Both the position numbers and the translations under genes were made by a program. Of a DNA stretch of 42,248 nucleotides, positions 1 through 9,409 are shown one piece after another. Under the pieces are notes generated by a model. The model was not told the origin of the DNA and searched no databases. It saw only the letters and a list, made by a program, of their open reading frames with translations. The stretch lies in contig JAFXPE010000021.1 of assembly GCA_017528205.1 (NCBI GenBank), forward strand, positions 1-42,248, written 5' to 3'. Every line of letters begins with the position of its first letter. Position 1 is the first letter of the stretch. This DNA comes from Alphaproteobacteria bacterium. GTDB taxonomy: Bacteria; Pseudomonadota; Alphaproteobacteria; RF32; CAG-239.

Positions 1-196
1 AAAACACTTAGGTGTTGATGAGTCTAAAGTTGTTGAAACAGCAAGCTTTATTGATGATTTGGGCGCTGACAGCTTGGATACAGTTGAATTGGTTATGGCT
101 TTTGAAGAAGAATTCGGTTGCGAAATTCCGGATAAGGCCGCAGAAAAGATTTTGACTGTAAAAGACGCCATCGATTATCTTTCTAAGAATGCGTAA
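1..196 (+). CDS. acpP: Acyl carrier protein, C-terminal part (5' end outside window)
   Basis: Codons read from base 2 to a TAA at 194-196, giving the last 64 residues of a typical ~78-residue ACP. The phosphopantetheine attachment motif [10 protein letters not shown] is visible, with the modified Ser codon at 71-73, followed by the acidic recognition helix (MAFEEEFG) and the usual ending [16 protein letters not shown] carries growing acyl chains as thioesters in the cytosol for fatty-acid and phospholipid synthesis. fabF follows 76 bases downstream, the classic acpP-fabF order, but a good terminator lies between them, so acpP probably has its own abundant short transcript with read-through into fabF. 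Confidence 0.97.
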   Translation, partial: KHLGVDESKVVETASFIDDLGADSLDTVELVMAFEEEFGCEIPDKAAEKILTVKDAIDYLSKNA

Positions 197-218
197 GTCG
201 TAAGGCTTTATTTAATTA

Positions 219-250
219 AACTCGCTACGTTTTTAACAGCGAGTTTTTTT
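219..250 (+). terminator. Intrinsic terminator after acpP
   Basis: AACTCGCT (219-226) pairs perfectly with AGCGAGTT (238-245) across an 11-base loop, and a run of T continues to 250. It sits between acpP and fabF, so it probably sets a higher acpP:fabF transcript ratio by partial termination. Confidence 0.85.
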
Positions 251-272
251 AATAACTGAAAACGAGGTTTAT

Positions 273-1553
273 ATGAAAAGAGTTGTAATAACCGGATTGG
301 GCGTTGTGTCTCCGTTCGGGCGTGGCGTTGACTATAACTGGGAATGCCTGATGCAAGGCAAATCGGCCATTCGCAAAATTGAAAATGTCGATTTGAAGGA
401 TATTCCGGTATGTATTGCCGGACAAGTTCCGTGGGGCGAAGGCGAACACGAGTTTAATCCGGATAGCGTTATGGCGCCGAAAGATCAAAAAAAAGCGGAT
501 AAATTTATATTGTATGGTATCGCTGCGGCAAACGATGCGCTGAAAGATGCAAATTATGAGCCGAAGGAGCTCGGCGACGAGGAACAGTGTCGTGCCGGAG
601 TAATGATGGGCTCAGGCATTGGCGGTTTAAACAATATTTACGAAAATTCCGTTTCGTTTAATGAAGTCGGAATAAAGCGCATTTCACCGTTTTTTATTCC
701 TTCTTGCTTGATAAATCTGATTTCCGGAATGGTGTCAATTGAGCACGCTTTGCGCGGTCCGAATCACGCCTGTGTAACTGCTTGTTCTACCGGTACACAC
801 GCTATCGGCGACGCTGCGCGGATTATAGCCATGGGTGATGCCGATGTGATGGTGGCCGGAGGTGCCGAATCTGCAGTCAATGTTTTGGGATTGTCGGGTT
901 TTGCTCGTATGCACGCCATAACTGCAGAATTTAACGATGCTCCGGAAAAGGCTTCTCGTCCGTGGGATAAAAAACGCAGCGGCTTTGTAATGGGCGAAGG
1001 TGCCGGAGCGGTGGTTTTGGAAGAATATGAACACGCCAAAGCTCGCGGTGCATATATCTATGCCGAAGTTGTCGGTTATGGTATGAGCGGCGATGCCCAC
1101 CATATGACAGCACCTTGTCCGGATGGCGACGGTGCTTATCGAGCCATGAAAATGGCGGCCGATCACGCTAAAGAACACGGTGTTGAAATTGAAGATATTA
1201 ACTATGTGAATGCTCACGGCACCTCAACTCCGCTCGGTGATTTGGGCGAAGCTCAGGCCGTCCGTCGTTTATTTGGGGATAAACTCGGCTGTATGTCAAT
1301 GTCTTCAACCAAGTCCGCCATCGGACATTTGTTAGGCGCGGCCGGTGCTGTTGAGGCGGTTTATACCATTAAAGCCATTGTAGAGCAGACTTGCCCGCCG
1401 ACGCTTAATCTTGAAGATCCGGAAGATGCAGTAAAAGACATGGATTTGGTGCCGCTTAAACCGAAGAAAAAGACCATTAAGGCGGCAATGTCCAATTCTT
1501 TCGGATTCGGTGGAACCAACTCGTCGCTTGTCTTCAAAAAATTTGAAGAATAA
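273..1553 (+). CDS. fabF: 3-oxoacyl-[acyl-carrier-protein] synthase II
   Basis: 426 residues, close to the family's usual ~412. FabF condenses malonyl-ACP with acyl-ACP in the elongation cycle of type II fatty-acid synthesis. The thiolase-fold catalytic set is complete: nucleophile Cys171 in TACSTGTHAI, His315 in NAHGTSTPLGD, and Lys347/His352 in STKSAIGHLLGAAG. The closing FGFGGTN loop is near the C-terminus. The ATG is preceded by a GAGG ribosome site. The gene is 13 bases upstream of mltG, the same pairing seen in many proteobacteria. Confidence 0.97.
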   Translation: MKRVVITGLGVVSPFGRGVDYNWECLMQGKSAIRKIENVDLKDIPVCIAGQVPWGEGEHEFNPDSVMAPKDQKKADKFILYGIAAANDALKDANYEPKELGDEEQCRAGVMMGSGIGGLNNIYENSVSFNEVGIKRISPFFIPSCLINLISGMVSIEHALRGPNHACVTACSTGTHAIGDAARIIAMGDADVMVAGGAESAVNVLGLSGFARMHAITAEFNDAPEKASRPWDKKRSGFVMGEGAGAVVLEEYEHAKARGAYIYAEVVGYGMSGDAHHMTAPCPDGDGAYRAMKMAADHAKEHGVEIEDINYVNAHGTSTPLGDLGEAQAVRRLFGDKLGCMSMSSTKSAIGHLLGAAGAVEAVYTIKAIVEQTCPPTLNLEDPEDAVKDMDLVPLKPKKKTIKAAMSNSFGFGGTNSSLVFKKFEE

Positions 1554-1566
1554 GGAAGGTTAATTC

Positions 1567-2532
1567 ATGAAAAAAGCACTGCTGCTTCTTAAAATATCGT
1601 TTTTTATTTTAGGATTCGCAGCGGTGCTTTTGTATTTTTACGTTTTGAATATTTTGCAAACGCCGATGACGGTTGATGTCCCGAAACTGGTTCAAATAGA
1701 AAGCGGGGCATCGTTGGCCAAAATTGCACGTAATTTGCAGCAAAACGGTTTGATAGAAAAAGATTTTTATTTTATTTTATATTCTAAAATCAATAAGATA
1801 TACCCGAAAATTAAAGCCGGAGAATATTTGATTGACGAAGATGTCACGTTGGAAAAGTTGGCCGATATCTTGGCTTCCGGCAAAGTGTATTTACGCAAAA
1901 TAACTTTTGCCGAAGGACTTACTTCTCGTGAAATTGCCGATATTTTATATCAAAACGAAATTTTGGAGGGCGATTTTGAGCTTCCGCCGGAAGGATCTTT
2001 TTTGCCGGAAACCTATACGTTTTCGCGCGGCGATACGCGGCAAAGCATCATCAATCAAGGCGTTGCCGCCATGAATAAGGTGTTGGAGCAGGCGTGGCAG
2101 GAAAGAGATGCGGATTTACCGCTAAAAAACAAGGAAGAAGTGCTGATTTTGGCTTCTATCGTGGAAAAAGAAACCGGCGTGGCGGCCGAGCGTCCGCAAG
2201 TGGCTTCCGTGTTTGTAAATCGCCTGAAAAAGGGCATGTTATTGCAAACCGACCCGACGGTGATTTATGCCTTAACTTTGGGCAAATCGGATTTGGGGCG
2301 CGATTTGCGCAGCAAGGATTTATCGGTTGATAGCCCTTATAACACCTATAAATACGCCGGTTTGCCGCCAACTCCGATATGCTCGCCGGGCAAAGCGGCA
2401 ATTATGGCTGTGGCGCATCCGGATAAAACGCCGTATCTTTATTTTGTAGCATCCGGCACCGGCGGACATAACTTTGCCCGCACCCTTCAGGAACACAATG
2501 CCAACGTGCGCAAATGGCGCGCCAAAAAATAA
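1567..2532 (+). CDS. mltG: Endolytic murein transglycosylase MltG (YceG-like)
   Basis: 321 residues. A single N-terminal membrane segment (about residues 8-28) anchors a periplasmic YceG domain. The LPETY signature (about 146-150) and the catalytic region ASIVEKETG are present, with Glu200 the probable catalytic acid (aligned by motif to E. coli Glu218). A region resembling the LysM-like subdomain lies at about 40-110. MltG cleaves nascent glycan strands near the inner membrane and sets their length. An AAGGAAGG ribosome site precedes the ATG. The gene is cotranscribed with fabF and ends at a bidirectional terminator. Confidence 0.95.
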   Translation: MKKALLLLKISFFILGFAAVLLYFYVLNILQTPMTVDVPKLVQIESGASLAKIARNLQQNGLIEKDFYFILYSKINKIYPKIKAGEYLIDEDVTLEKLADILASGKVYLRKITFAEGLTSREIADILYQNEILEGDFELPPEGSFLPETYTFSRGDTRQSIINQGVAAMNKVLEQAWQERDADLPLKNKEEVLILASIVEKETGVAAERPQVASVFVNRLKKGMLLQTDPTVIYALTLGKSDLGRDLRSKDLSVDSPYNTYKYAGLPPTPICSPGKAAIMAVAHPDKTPYLYFVASGTGGHNFARTLQEHNANVRKWRAKK

Positions 2533-2567
2533 AAACGCCGAGAACTGACAAATAATTCTCGGCATTT
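2531..2567. terminator. Bidirectional terminator between mltG and the cyclophilin gene
   Basis: GCCGAGAA (2537-2544) pairs with TTCTCGGC (2556-2563). There is an A-run on the left (2531-2535) and a T-run on the right (from 2565), so the hairpin can stop the plus-strand fabF-mltG transcript and the minus-strand dsbD-ppi transcript. Confidence 0.85.
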
Positions 2568-2586
2568 TCAATAATGTTTCGTAATT

Positions 2587-3144
2587 CTATTCAGAGGTTT
2601 GCAAATCGGCCAAAACCTTCATCGAAACGATTCTGTCCGGGTCGATAACCGTGCCGTTATCTGCCGGATCGCCGCGTTTGATATTATCCACAAACTCCAT
2701 GCCTTTAATAACCTGTCCCCACACGGTGTATTTGCCGTCCAAAAAGCCGGCATCGTCAAAGCAAATAAAGAATTGGCTGTCGGCAGAATTAGGGTGTGCC
2801 GCGCGTGCCATGGAAACCGTGCCGCGTCCGTGGTGTTTGTTATTAAATTCCGCAGTCAAATTCTGTCCGCTGCCACCGGTGCCATTTCCCAACGGGTCAC
2901 CGGTTTGCGCCATAAAACCGTCGATAACGCGGTGAAATTTCAGGCCGTCGTAAAATCCTTGACGTACCAATTCTTTAATGCGCGCCACATGCTTTGGCGC
3001 CACGTCCGGAAAGGTTTGGATATATACGTCGCCGTCTTTGAGTTTCAAAACAATGATATCTTCTGAATCTACAGGAACTTCCATGGCGTTTACGCTAAAT
3101 GCCGTAAGCAAAGCGGCAATACAGGTTAAAAGCAATTTTTTCAT
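2587..3144 (-). CDS. Periplasmic peptidyl-prolyl cis-trans isomerase (cyclophilin type)
   Basis: 185 residues. A signal peptide of about 20 residues (MKKLLLTCIAALLTAFSVNA) is followed by a compact cyclophilin domain. Family motifs are FHRVIDGFMAQTGDP (with the catalytic Arg), NGTGGSG, SMARAAHPNSADSQFFI and LDGKYTVWGQVIKGM. It should catalyse proline isomerisation during folding of exported proteins. The ATG has an AAAGGA ribosome site. It lies 29 bases downstream of the DsbD-like reductase on the same strand, so the two periplasmic folding functions look cotranscribed. Confidence 0.93.
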   Translation of the reverse strand: MKKLLLTCIAALLTAFSVNAMEVPVDSEDIIVLKLKDGDVYIQTFPDVAPKHVARIKELVRQGFYDGLKFHRVIDGFMAQTGDPLGNGTGGSGQNLTAEFNNKHHGRGTVSMARAAHPNSADSQFFICFDDAGFLDGKYTVWGQVIKGMEFVDNIKRGDPADNGTVIDPDRIVSMKVLADLQTSE

Positions 3145-3173
3145 ATTTTTTTCCTTTCAGGTTGCAGTTAAAT

Positions 3174-4913
3174 TTATTGCGATAACGAACCGACTTTGAA
3201 AAACAGAGGCAAAATCCGATAGTTACCGTTTTGATAATACACATATAACGGAATGGCATCGCGTCCGTAAGCGGAAAGCGCGGCGCTATATTCTTCATTA
3301 TATTCGGTTAAGTCGGCAACAAACAAGTAAACATTATTTTGTTGCACAAATTTTTTAAAGCGCTTGGTGTTGAGGATAACTTTTTCATTAAATTGGCAAG
3401 TTAAGCACCAGTCTGCGGTGAAATCAACGAATATGTTCTCGCCCATAGCGTTCAAACGCTCGATTTCTTCGGCATCAAACGGTTGCCAGTCAAGCTCGGA
3501 AACCTCGGTTTCGGATTCGTCGGTCACTTGCGCATAAAAAACCGCACCCAGCCAGATAACAGTCAGCAATATCGGCACCGACAGCACATATTTAAGCTTT
3601 TGCATCCACGCTCCCGGTTTTGGCAGGATTTTATGCAAAGTCCGCGGAAACATTTCTATTGCAGCGTAAGGAAGGGCGTATCCCAAAGCCAGAGCGGTGA
3701 AAATGGCAAAAATCTCGCCATAGCTGCGGGTAAAAGCATAGCCGATGGCCGCGCCCATAAACGGACCGGAACACGGACTGGCAACGAGTACTGCAAAAAA
3801 TCCGGTAGTAAATTCATTTAAAACGGAAAGCTTATAAATTTTATCTGCCGAAAAATTCGGAAAATGCAGGATATCGACCATAAACAAAAACAAAACGGAA
3901 AACAGCACAATCATTGCTCCGACAAACCACGGAGATTGCAATTGGAAACCCCAACCGATATTTTCGCCCTGATGCTTGAGCCACACCAAACATACGGTCA
4001 GCAGCATAAACGACAGTAAAACTCCGACGGTGTAGGTTATGGCGTTTAATAAAGGCTTGGCCGTGGTTTGCGGTGTTTTTATCAAATTGAGAATCTTCAA
4101 ACTCAAAATCGGAAAAACGCAAGGCATGGCATTGAGTAAAATACCGCCCAAAAAGGCCAATAAAATATGTAACAAAACGGTTGAAAAGGAGTGCGTGTAC
4201 TCGATATCCGCCAAATAAGCCGCAGTCGGAGTCATAATCAGAGCCTGCTGCAGTTGTTGCGGTTGTTCGGACTGCCATTGAACTTGAATTCCGTCTTCTA
4301 ACTGTTTGATTTCAATTGATGTTTCATCTATGATGTCTTTTTGTGTTGGGGTAAAAGTAACCGGCGTATCGGGTAAAATATCCAATTTCAGCATATTGTC
4401 TTCCGCGCTTCCGGAAAGTTTTATTTTTTGCGGAAACGTCGCGTCGGCCTGTTGGCGTAATATATTCCATTGCGGAGCCGAAGTAGGGGTAATCGTGTCC
4501 AAATCAAAACTCAGGGTTTCGGGTTTGCAAACATCGTTGCATTCCACGAAATTAAATGTCAGTTTTGCTTCATCTAAACTATTAACTTTTAATAGATAAT
4601 ATGCTGTATTTTCGTATAAATATTCTCGCATAATATCATAAATAGTACGTGCTATCGGAGTGGATTGCGCCAACACGTTAACATCGGTATTTTCTGCCGT
4701 AACGGTGGTGGCTTGCCCTACATCTCCGGGGTTACTCCATGAAATGTGCCAATCGGGTTGAATGGAAAAGCGTGCCAAAACCTCATCACCGCCGTTATGA
4801 AACAGGCTGACGGTTGTGTGTTCGGTGCTTTTTTCGGCATAATCGGAATATGCATTCGCTGTTACGAATACACTCAAACACCAAATCAGCCCACACCATA
4901 TTATTTTTTTCAT
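3174..4913 (-). CDS. Thiol:disulfide interchange protein, DsbD/ScsB family
   Basis: I start it at 4913 (579 residues) because this gives a clean signal peptide (MKKIIWCGLIWCLSVFVTANA); the open frame extends 50 residues further upstream. Layout: a periplasmic N-terminal domain with a Cys pair CNDVC (Cys125/Cys129); a membrane domain of several helices with one Cys in NAMPCVFPIL (Cys265) and one in ASPCSGPFMGAA (Cys381); and a C-terminal thioredoxin-like domain with WCLTC (Cys503/Cys506). This is the three-stage electron relay from cytosolic thioredoxin to periplasmic thiols. The extended N-terminal domain fits ScsB-like or protein-disulfide reductase members better than classical DsbD. The periplasmic client is not identifiable here. 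Confidence 0.9.
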   Translation of the reverse strand: MKKIIWCGLIWCLSVFVTANAYSDYAEKSTEHTTVSLFHNGGDEVLARFSIQPDWHISWSNPGDVGQATTVTAENTDVNVLAQSTPIARTIYDIMREYLYENTAYYLLKVNSLDEAKLTFNFVECNDVCKPETLSFDLDTITPTSAPQWNILRQQADATFPQKIKLSGSAEDNMLKLDILPDTPVTFTPTQKDIIDETSIEIKQLEDGIQVQWQSEQPQQLQQALIMTPTAAYLADIEYTHSFSTVLLHILLAFLGGILLNAMPCVFPILSLKILNLIKTPQTTAKPLLNAITYTVGVLLSFMLLTVCLVWLKHQGENIGWGFQLQSPWFVGAMIVLFSVLFLFMVDILHFPNFSADKIYKLSVLNEFTTGFFAVLVASPCSGPFMGAAIGYAFTRSYGEIFAIFTALALGYALPYAAIEMFPRTLHKILPKPGAWMQKLKYVLSVPILLTVIWLGAVFYAQVTDESETEVSELDWQPFDAEEIERLNAMGENIFVDFTADWCLTCQFNEKVILNTKRFKKFVQQNNVYLFVADLTEYNEEYSAALSAYGRDAIPLYVYYQNGNYRILPLFFKVGSLSQ

Positions 4914-4949
4914 ACTCAACCCCGTTTGCCATATAATAGGGCAAAAAGA

Positions 4950-4990
4950 TAAAAAAAAGATTAGCAAGTAAATTATTTGCCAATCTTTTA
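4950..4990 (-). terminator. Terminator of the 5011-5586 gene
   Basis: Read on the minus strand, AAGATTGGCAA and TTGCTAATCTT form a hairpin with one mismatch (4959-4989), followed by eight T residues (A-run 4951-4958 on the plus strand). It lies just after the stop of the upstream minus-strand gene and before the start of the DsbD-like gene. Confidence 0.75.
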
Positions 4991-5010
4991 AACTTGCCGA
5001 GAAATTAACG

Positions 5011-5586
5011 TTATTCTCTTTCTTTGGATATAAAATTTCCGAACTTTTGGTTTTTATCTGCAATTTCAGCTTGTTTTTGCTGTTCCTGTTTTACTTTTTC
5101 CGCTTGCTTAACTTCTTGAATTTTATCAAAAATTAAATCTTGTGCCTGCCTAATAAGTTTGTTGGCTGCTTCACTGTTTGTTTTGTAGGTTTCATTTTTG
5201 ATGTTGGTTGCAAAGTCTTCATGTCCGGTTTCGTAATGACCGCCGGGACCTGGAGTATCATAGCAATAATAAACCTGCTTTTCCAAATGCTCAATCGGTT
5301 TGCTTAATTTTAACAATTTGTCAGCCCCTGCACTTGAAAGTTTTTTAACTAAGCGGAAACTTTTATATTCAGCCGGAGAAAATTCGTAGATATTCATATA
5401 CATGGTTTCTTCTTCGGTTGAAGAGGCGCTGGAACCACCATCTGTGTGCTTTTGCTTGAAATCCACAATCATGGCTTTTCCCTGTTCGTCAACAAAAGTA
5501 GCTCTGCCACCGGTTAAATATTTAGCAGTCGATGTAACAAATTTTCGATTGGTGTAGGTTAGTTCAACATTATGCGATTTTTGCAT
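5011..5586 (-). CDS. Hypothetical cytosolic protein with C-terminal coiled coil
   Basis: 191 residues from the ATG at 5586, chosen because AGGAGAG precedes it at good spacing; the open frame extends 17 residues further. I do not recognise the family. The sequence has no signal peptide or membrane segment. The N-terminal half is mixed alpha/beta with VELTYTNRKFVTSTAKYLTGG, a Ser-rich loop (GGSSASSTEEE) and a motif YYCYDTPGPGGHYETGHEDF. The last ~55 residues are Gln/Lys/Glu-rich and likely helical or coiled (EVKQAEKVKQEQQKQAEIAD). It is monocistronic: it has its own promoter with an overlapping palindrome and its own terminator, which suggests a regulated, condition-specific gene. Confidence 0.8.
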   Translation of the reverse strand: MQKSHNVELTYTNRKFVTSTAKYLTGGRATFVDEQGKAMIVDFKQKHTDGGSSASSTEEETMYMNIYEFSPAEYKSFRLVKKLSSAGADKLLKLSKPIEHLEKQVYYCYDTPGPGGHYETGHEDFATNIKNETYKTNSEAANKLIRQAQDLIFDKIQEVKQAEKVKQEQQKQAEIADKNQKFGNFISKERE

Positions 5587-5607
5587 TTTACTCTCCTTTT
5601 TTATTTT

Positions 5608-5645
5608 ATATGGTAATAATAACATAAAAACTACCATATAGTCAA
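5608..5645 (-). promoter_or_regulatory. Sigma70-type promoter with overlapping palindrome
   Basis: On the minus strand TTGACT (5640-5645) is followed after 18 bases by TATTAT (5616-5621); TTATTA at 17 bases also fits. An inverted repeat ATATGGTA (5608-5615) / TACCATAT (5632-5639) covers the spacer and -10 region. That is the position expected of a repressor operator for the 5011-5586 gene. The regulator is unknown. Confidence 0.6.
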
Positions 5646-5655
5646 GACGGTTGCT

Positions 5656-7644
5656 TTAAGTGTGTTTGAGCGCCAAAACTTCCAGTTCTTTGAGTTTATC
5701 ACGATAAACCATTGCTTGCTCAAATTCCAGATTTTGCGCGGCTTCGCGCATAAGTTTGGTATATTCTTTGATTTTTTTATCTATGTTACGAACCTTCTCT
5801 ACGTCTTCGGTATCGGTTTTTACAAAATCGGTTTCCGTCATTTCTTTTAAGGTCGAAGAAATGCTCTTTTGTATGGTTTTCGGTGTGATTCCGTGCGCAA
5901 TATTGTATTGAGTTTGCTTGTGGCGTCGCCGATTGGTTTCATCCAATGCGACTTTGATTGAATCGGTTATCTTGTCAGCATAAAGAATAACCCGACCTTC
6001 GGCATTGCGGGCCGCACGGCCGATGGTTTGTATCAAAGAGCGCGTCGAGCGCAAAAAGCCTTCTTTGTCGGCGTCCAAAATTGCCACCAGCGAACATTCC
6101 GGAATATCCAAACCCTCGCGCAACAAGTTGATACCGACCAAAACATCAAATTTACCGAGCCGCAAATCGCGAATAATTTCGATGCGCTCCAAAGTTTCGA
6201 TATCCGAGTGCATATAGCGCACTTTTACTCCGTTTTCGTTCAAATATTCGGTTAAATCTTCCGCCATTTTTTTAGTTAAAGTTGTTACCAATACACGCTC
6301 GCCCTTGGCCGCGGTTTTGCGACATTCTTCCATCAAATCGTCCACCTGATTTTCCACTGGTCGGACAATACACAACGGGTCGGTTAAGCCAGTCGGACGA
6401 ATAACCTGTTCCGAAAAAACGCCTTTGCTTTGCTCTAATTCCCAATCTCCCGGAGTTGCCGAAACAAAAATGGTTTGCGGCCGCATTTTATCCCATTCTT
6501 CAAATTTGAGCGGCCGGTTATCCAAACAAGACGGCAAGCGGAAACCGTATTCCGCAAGCGTGGTTTTGCGGTTGCGGTCGCCGCGATACATGGCACCGAT
6601 TTGCGGCACGGCAATATGGCTCTCGTCAATAAAGAGCAGGGCATTTTTCGGAAAATATTCAAACAGCGTCGGTGGCGGCTCTCCCGGTTTGCGGCCGGTT
6701 AAATAACGCGAATAGTTTTCAATGCCTTTGCAATGTCCCGTAGTGTCTATCATTTCCAAATCAAAGCGGGTACGCTGTTCCAAACGTTGTGCTTCCAACA
6801 ACTTGTTTTCGGCATTAAACTCTTTGAGCCGGATATCCAAATCTTCTTTGATGTGCGTCATTGCTTGCGAGAGTGCCGGCCGCGGAGTAACATAGTGATT
6901 GGCCGGATAAACCGTAATTTCTTCCAGTTGCCGCGTTTTCTTGCCGGTTAAAACATCAAATTCGTAAATTTCTTCAATCTCGTCGCCAAAAAAGGATACG
7001 CGCCAAGCCCGGTCTTCATAGTGCGCCGGAAAAATATCCAATGTGTCGCCGTTAACCCGAAAAGTTGAACGCACAAAATTAACCGTGCAGCGTTCATACA
7101 ACAAATTTGCCAACTGCCGGTTGATTTCATGAATGTCAATCACATCTCCGACTTTGAGCGAAAACACCATCGAAGAATACGATTCCATACTACCCAAACC
7201 GTAAATGCACGAAACCGAAGCCACGATAATCACGTCGCGTTCTTCCAACACGTTACGTGTTGCACCGTGACGCATGCGGTCAATTTGTTCATTGATGGCC
7301 GAATCTTTTTCAATATAAGTGTCGGTTTTGGGAATATACGCTTCCGGCTGATAATAATCGTAATATGAAACAAAATATTCTACGTTATTGTGCGGAAAAA
7401 ATTCCTTCATTTCGGCATAAAGTTGCGCCGCCAGAATTTTGTTGGGCTCCATAATCAGCGCCGGCCGTTGGCATTGTTCGATGATTTTGGCCATAGTAAA
7501 AGTTTTGCCCGAACCGGTAACCCCGAGCAGAACCTGATTGCGGAGTCCATGTTCAACACCTTCACACAGCTCTTTTATGGCTTGGGGCTGGTCGCCGGAA
7601 GGCTCAAACGGACTTTCTATTTTGAAGGAATTTTTTTCGCTCAT
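5656..7644 (-). CDS. uvrB: Excinuclease ABC subunit B
   Basis: 662 residues, full length. UvrB is the DNA-loading helicase of nucleotide excision repair; it receives damage from UvrA and recruits UvrC. Walker A GVTGSGKT is at residues 41-48, the damage-probing beta-hairpin region is [20 protein letters not shown], and the Walker B region is LLFIDESH. Helicase motifs V and VI are [13 protein letters not shown] and QTIGRAARN, and a C-terminal UVR coiled-coil domain (about 625-660) binds UvrC. It starts 5 bases after an upstream small exported-protein gene on the same strand, so it probably shares a transcript with it. Mfd, its transcription-coupled partner, is encoded at 26591. Confidence 0.98.
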   Translation of the reverse strand: MSEKNSFKIESPFEPSGDQPQAIKELCEGVEHGLRNQVLLGVTGSGKTFTMAKIIEQCQRPALIMEPNKILAAQLYAEMKEFFPHNNVEYFVSYYDYYQPEAYIPKTDTYIEKDSAINEQIDRMRHGATRNVLEERDVIIVASVSCIYGLGSMESYSSMVFSLKVGDVIDIHEINRQLANLLYERCTVNFVRSTFRVNGDTLDIFPAHYEDRAWRVSFFGDEIEEIYEFDVLTGKKTRQLEEITVYPANHYVTPRPALSQAMTHIKEDLDIRLKEFNAENKLLEAQRLEQRTRFDLEMIDTTGHCKGIENYSRYLTGRKPGEPPPTLFEYFPKNALLFIDESHIAVPQIGAMYRGDRNRKTTLAEYGFRLPSCLDNRPLKFEEWDKMRPQTIFVSATPGDWELEQSKGVFSEQVIRPTGLTDPLCIVRPVENQVDDLMEECRKTAAKGERVLVTTLTKKMAEDLTEYLNENGVKVRYMHSDIETLERIEIIRDLRLGKFDVLVGINLLREGLDIPECSLVAILDADKEGFLRSTRSLIQTIGRAARNAEGRVILYADKITDSIKVALDETNRRRHKQTQYNIAHGITPKTIQKSISSTLKEMTETDFVKTDTEDVEKVRNIDKKIKEYTKLMREAAQNLEFEQAMVYRDKLKELEVLALKHT

Positions 7645-7649
7645 TATCG

Positions 7650-7985
7650 TTAATAGCTGAATTTATAAAACGACCGCAAATATTCGCCGATTTTCTGCCG
7701 GTCGGATAAAATTTCCTTGGTTAGCTTAGCCGGAACTTCGGAGCCGCTGGCTTGAGCTTCTTTGATTTGCAGTTTATTGAGATGCACGGCATAGCGCGCC
7801 AACTCCGGCAAAGAATAGTTTTCAATCATATATTCTATTTCGTTGTTGGTAGAACGCTGAGCCTGCGCAACATTATTCGGCGACACAACATTTGCCTCTT
7901 GCACATTTTTTAAGTCAACTTCCTGAGCAAATGCCGCCGAGGCAAAAATCAAGGTTGAAAACAGAATTAGGGTTGATATTTTCAT
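7650..7985 (-). CDS. Small exported protein of unknown function
   Basis: 111 residues with a clear signal peptide ([21 protein letters not shown], cleavage after AFA). The mature part is ~90 residues, largely helical and polar ([24 protein letters not shown]), with no cysteines, so it is probably a small soluble periplasmic protein. No family recognised. It lies 15 bases after the 8001-8576 gene and 5 bases before uvrB, in what looks like one minus-strand transcript. The link with uvrB is probably positional only. Confidence 0.75.
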   Translation of the reverse strand: MKISTLILFSTLIFASAAFAQEVDLKNVQEANVVSPNNVAQAQRSTNNEIEYMIENYSLPELARYAVHLNKLQIKEAQASGSEVPAKLTKEILSDRQKIGEYLRSFYKFSY

Positions 7986-8000
7986 TTACATACTCCGATA

Positions 8001-8576
8001 TTATTTTAACATATTTTGCAATTTGTTAACCGAATCTTTGGCGTTTTTTTCAAGCTCATGCGCGTTTCTGACCGCACCGCGATAGTACGAGTTTGTGGTG
8101 CGTTTGAGCTTATTATATTGTTTTTCAATGTCGGAAACAGCCTTTGAAAATTCGTCGTTTCCGGAAGATACCGCCGGTTGCGTTGCCTGTTTTTGCGACG
8201 ACGCTTTCGGCATAAACGAAGATAAATCGGCTTGCGGTAACAATCCCTGCCAAGACGGCAATTTATCCGCGCCGGAAGGAATGTTTGGGCGAGAATAAGG
8301 GTTTTCGTTGATATTTTCCAACGATTGCAAAGCGTTGCCGATGCGGTTTGGGATATCCGCCTGTTGAAGATTTTCCTGAAGATTTATCAGATACGGATTT
8401 AAATTTGCGGCATCTTGAGCTTCATTTGCAGCGGGATGTTCGCTGACAACATTTATGGTCGGAGTATCGGCGGTTTGTGTGGCGGCTTTGGCCCACGGGT
8501 TTGCCGGCAATCCTTCGGCATAAGAAGGCACAACGTTGCCGCATATCATCAAAAATAAAAATACATAACCGCGCAT
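8001..8576 (-). CDS. Exported protein of unknown function, helical C-terminus
   Basis: 191 residues. A signal peptide (MRGYVFLFLMICGNVVPSYA, cleavage near SYAEG) is followed by a low-complexity Asn/Ala/Pro-rich middle (NPYSRPNIPSGADKLPSWQG) and a charged helical C-terminal ~55 residues (AVSDIEKQYNKLKRTTNSYY and onward). It contains no cysteine after the signal peptide and no recognisable catalytic motif. It is followed closely by another small exported protein, so the two may act together in the periplasm. No family recognised. Confidence 0.75.
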   Translation of the reverse strand: MRGYVFLFLMICGNVVPSYAEGLPANPWAKAATQTADTPTINVVSEHPAANEAQDAANLNPYLINLQENLQQADIPNRIGNALQSLENINENPYSRPNIPSGADKLPSWQGLLPQADLSSFMPKASSQKQATQPAVSSGNDEFSKAVSDIEKQYNKLKRTTNSYYRGAVRNAHELEKNAKDSVNKLQNMLK

Positions 8577-8647
8577 AAAAACATCTCCGGAAGCTTTACT
8601 GTTGAAAGGAGTTTAACACAAAAAAAACGAGATGTCAGTATATTCTT

Positions 8648-9319
8648 TTATTTATCAGTCTTTTTCTTTGTCGTGCTTTTCTTTTTGGTGCTTGTTGTCG
8701 CCGATTTTTTCGGAGCCGCGGTTGATTGTTCTTTTTCCGGCTCAATCCCGTAAGCGCAGAAGTTTTGTGCCGGCTCTTTGGCTTTTTGCACAATATATGC
8801 CGGAGTATTAACCACCGTGCTGTCAGCCGGTATATCCTTGATTACAATGGCATTGGAACCGATTTTGACGTTGTCGCCGAGCTTAATCGGACCCAAAATT
8901 TGCGCTCCCGAACCGATGGTTACGTTGTTGCCGATGGTCGGGTGGCGTTTTCCAAGTTTTTTGCCGTGTTCGTCATATAATTTGCGACCGCCGAGAGTTA
9001 CATCGTGATATAAAGTTACATTGTCGCCGATTTCCGCGGTTTCGCCGATAACCACGCCCATGCCGTGATCAATCATAAAACCGGAACCGATTTTGGCGCC
9101 CGGATGAATTTCTATGCCGGTCAAAAATCGCGCTACTTGCGATAAAATTCGCGCCGTCAGATAAAATTTTTGTTGCCATAACCAGTGCGACAAGCGATGA
9201 ATCAAAATAGCGTGAAATCCCGAAGAACAAATAACCGCTTCCAATTTGGTGCGAGTAGCCGGATCTCTGTCCATAATAGCTTGAATGTCTTGCAAAATTA
9301 ACTTGTATTTTGAATTCAT
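8648..9319 (-). CDS. cysE: Serine O-acetyltransferase
   Basis: 223 residues. It makes O-acetylserine from acetyl-CoA and L-serine, the first step of cysteine synthesis. It is the short form, lacking most of the N-terminal helical extension of the E. coli enzyme (273 residues). Motifs are [45 protein letters not shown] and [17 protein letters not shown], followed by left-handed beta-helix hexapeptide repeats to about residue 175. The last ~20 residues are a Lys/Thr/Ser-rich tail that is not part of the family core. A GGGGAG sits 13 bases before the ATG, rather far for a ribosome site. Confidence 0.95.
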   Translation of the reverse strand: MNSKYKLILQDIQAIMDRDPATRTKLEAVICSSGFHAILIHRLSHWLWQQKFYLTARILSQVARFLTGIEIHPGAKIGSGFMIDHGMGVVIGETAEIGDNVTLYHDVTLGGRKLYDEHGKKLGKRHPTIGNNVTIGSGAQILGPIKLGDNVKIGSNAIVIKDIPADSTVVNTPAYIVQKAKEPAQNFCAYGIEPEKEQSTAAPKKSATTSTKKKSTTKKKTDK

Positions 9320-9390
9320 CTTGTGTTATACTCCCCAAAGTTGTAATTATATTCTTATCAAAGAGAATATTGCATATGTGTTAAAATTGA

Positions 9391-9396
9391 TATAAC
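9391..9396 (+). promoter_or_regulatory. Probable -10 element of the 9410 gene
   Basis: TATAAC lies 14 bases before the ATG at 9410, with TTGCAT (9370-9375) 15 bases upstream as a weak -35. Transcription would start near 9403. The message would then have a very short leader without a ribosome site, and the GTG at 9401 would not be transcribed. Confidence 0.4.
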
Positions 9397-9409
9397 AAAA
9401 GTGAAAAAT

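Noticed and set aside
735..1217. Long minus-strand frames inside fabF (and similar shadows inside plsX, infB, mfd and nusA)
   Set aside because: They lie opposite strongly conserved genes, have no ribosome sites, and their translations are typical antisense shadow compositions.
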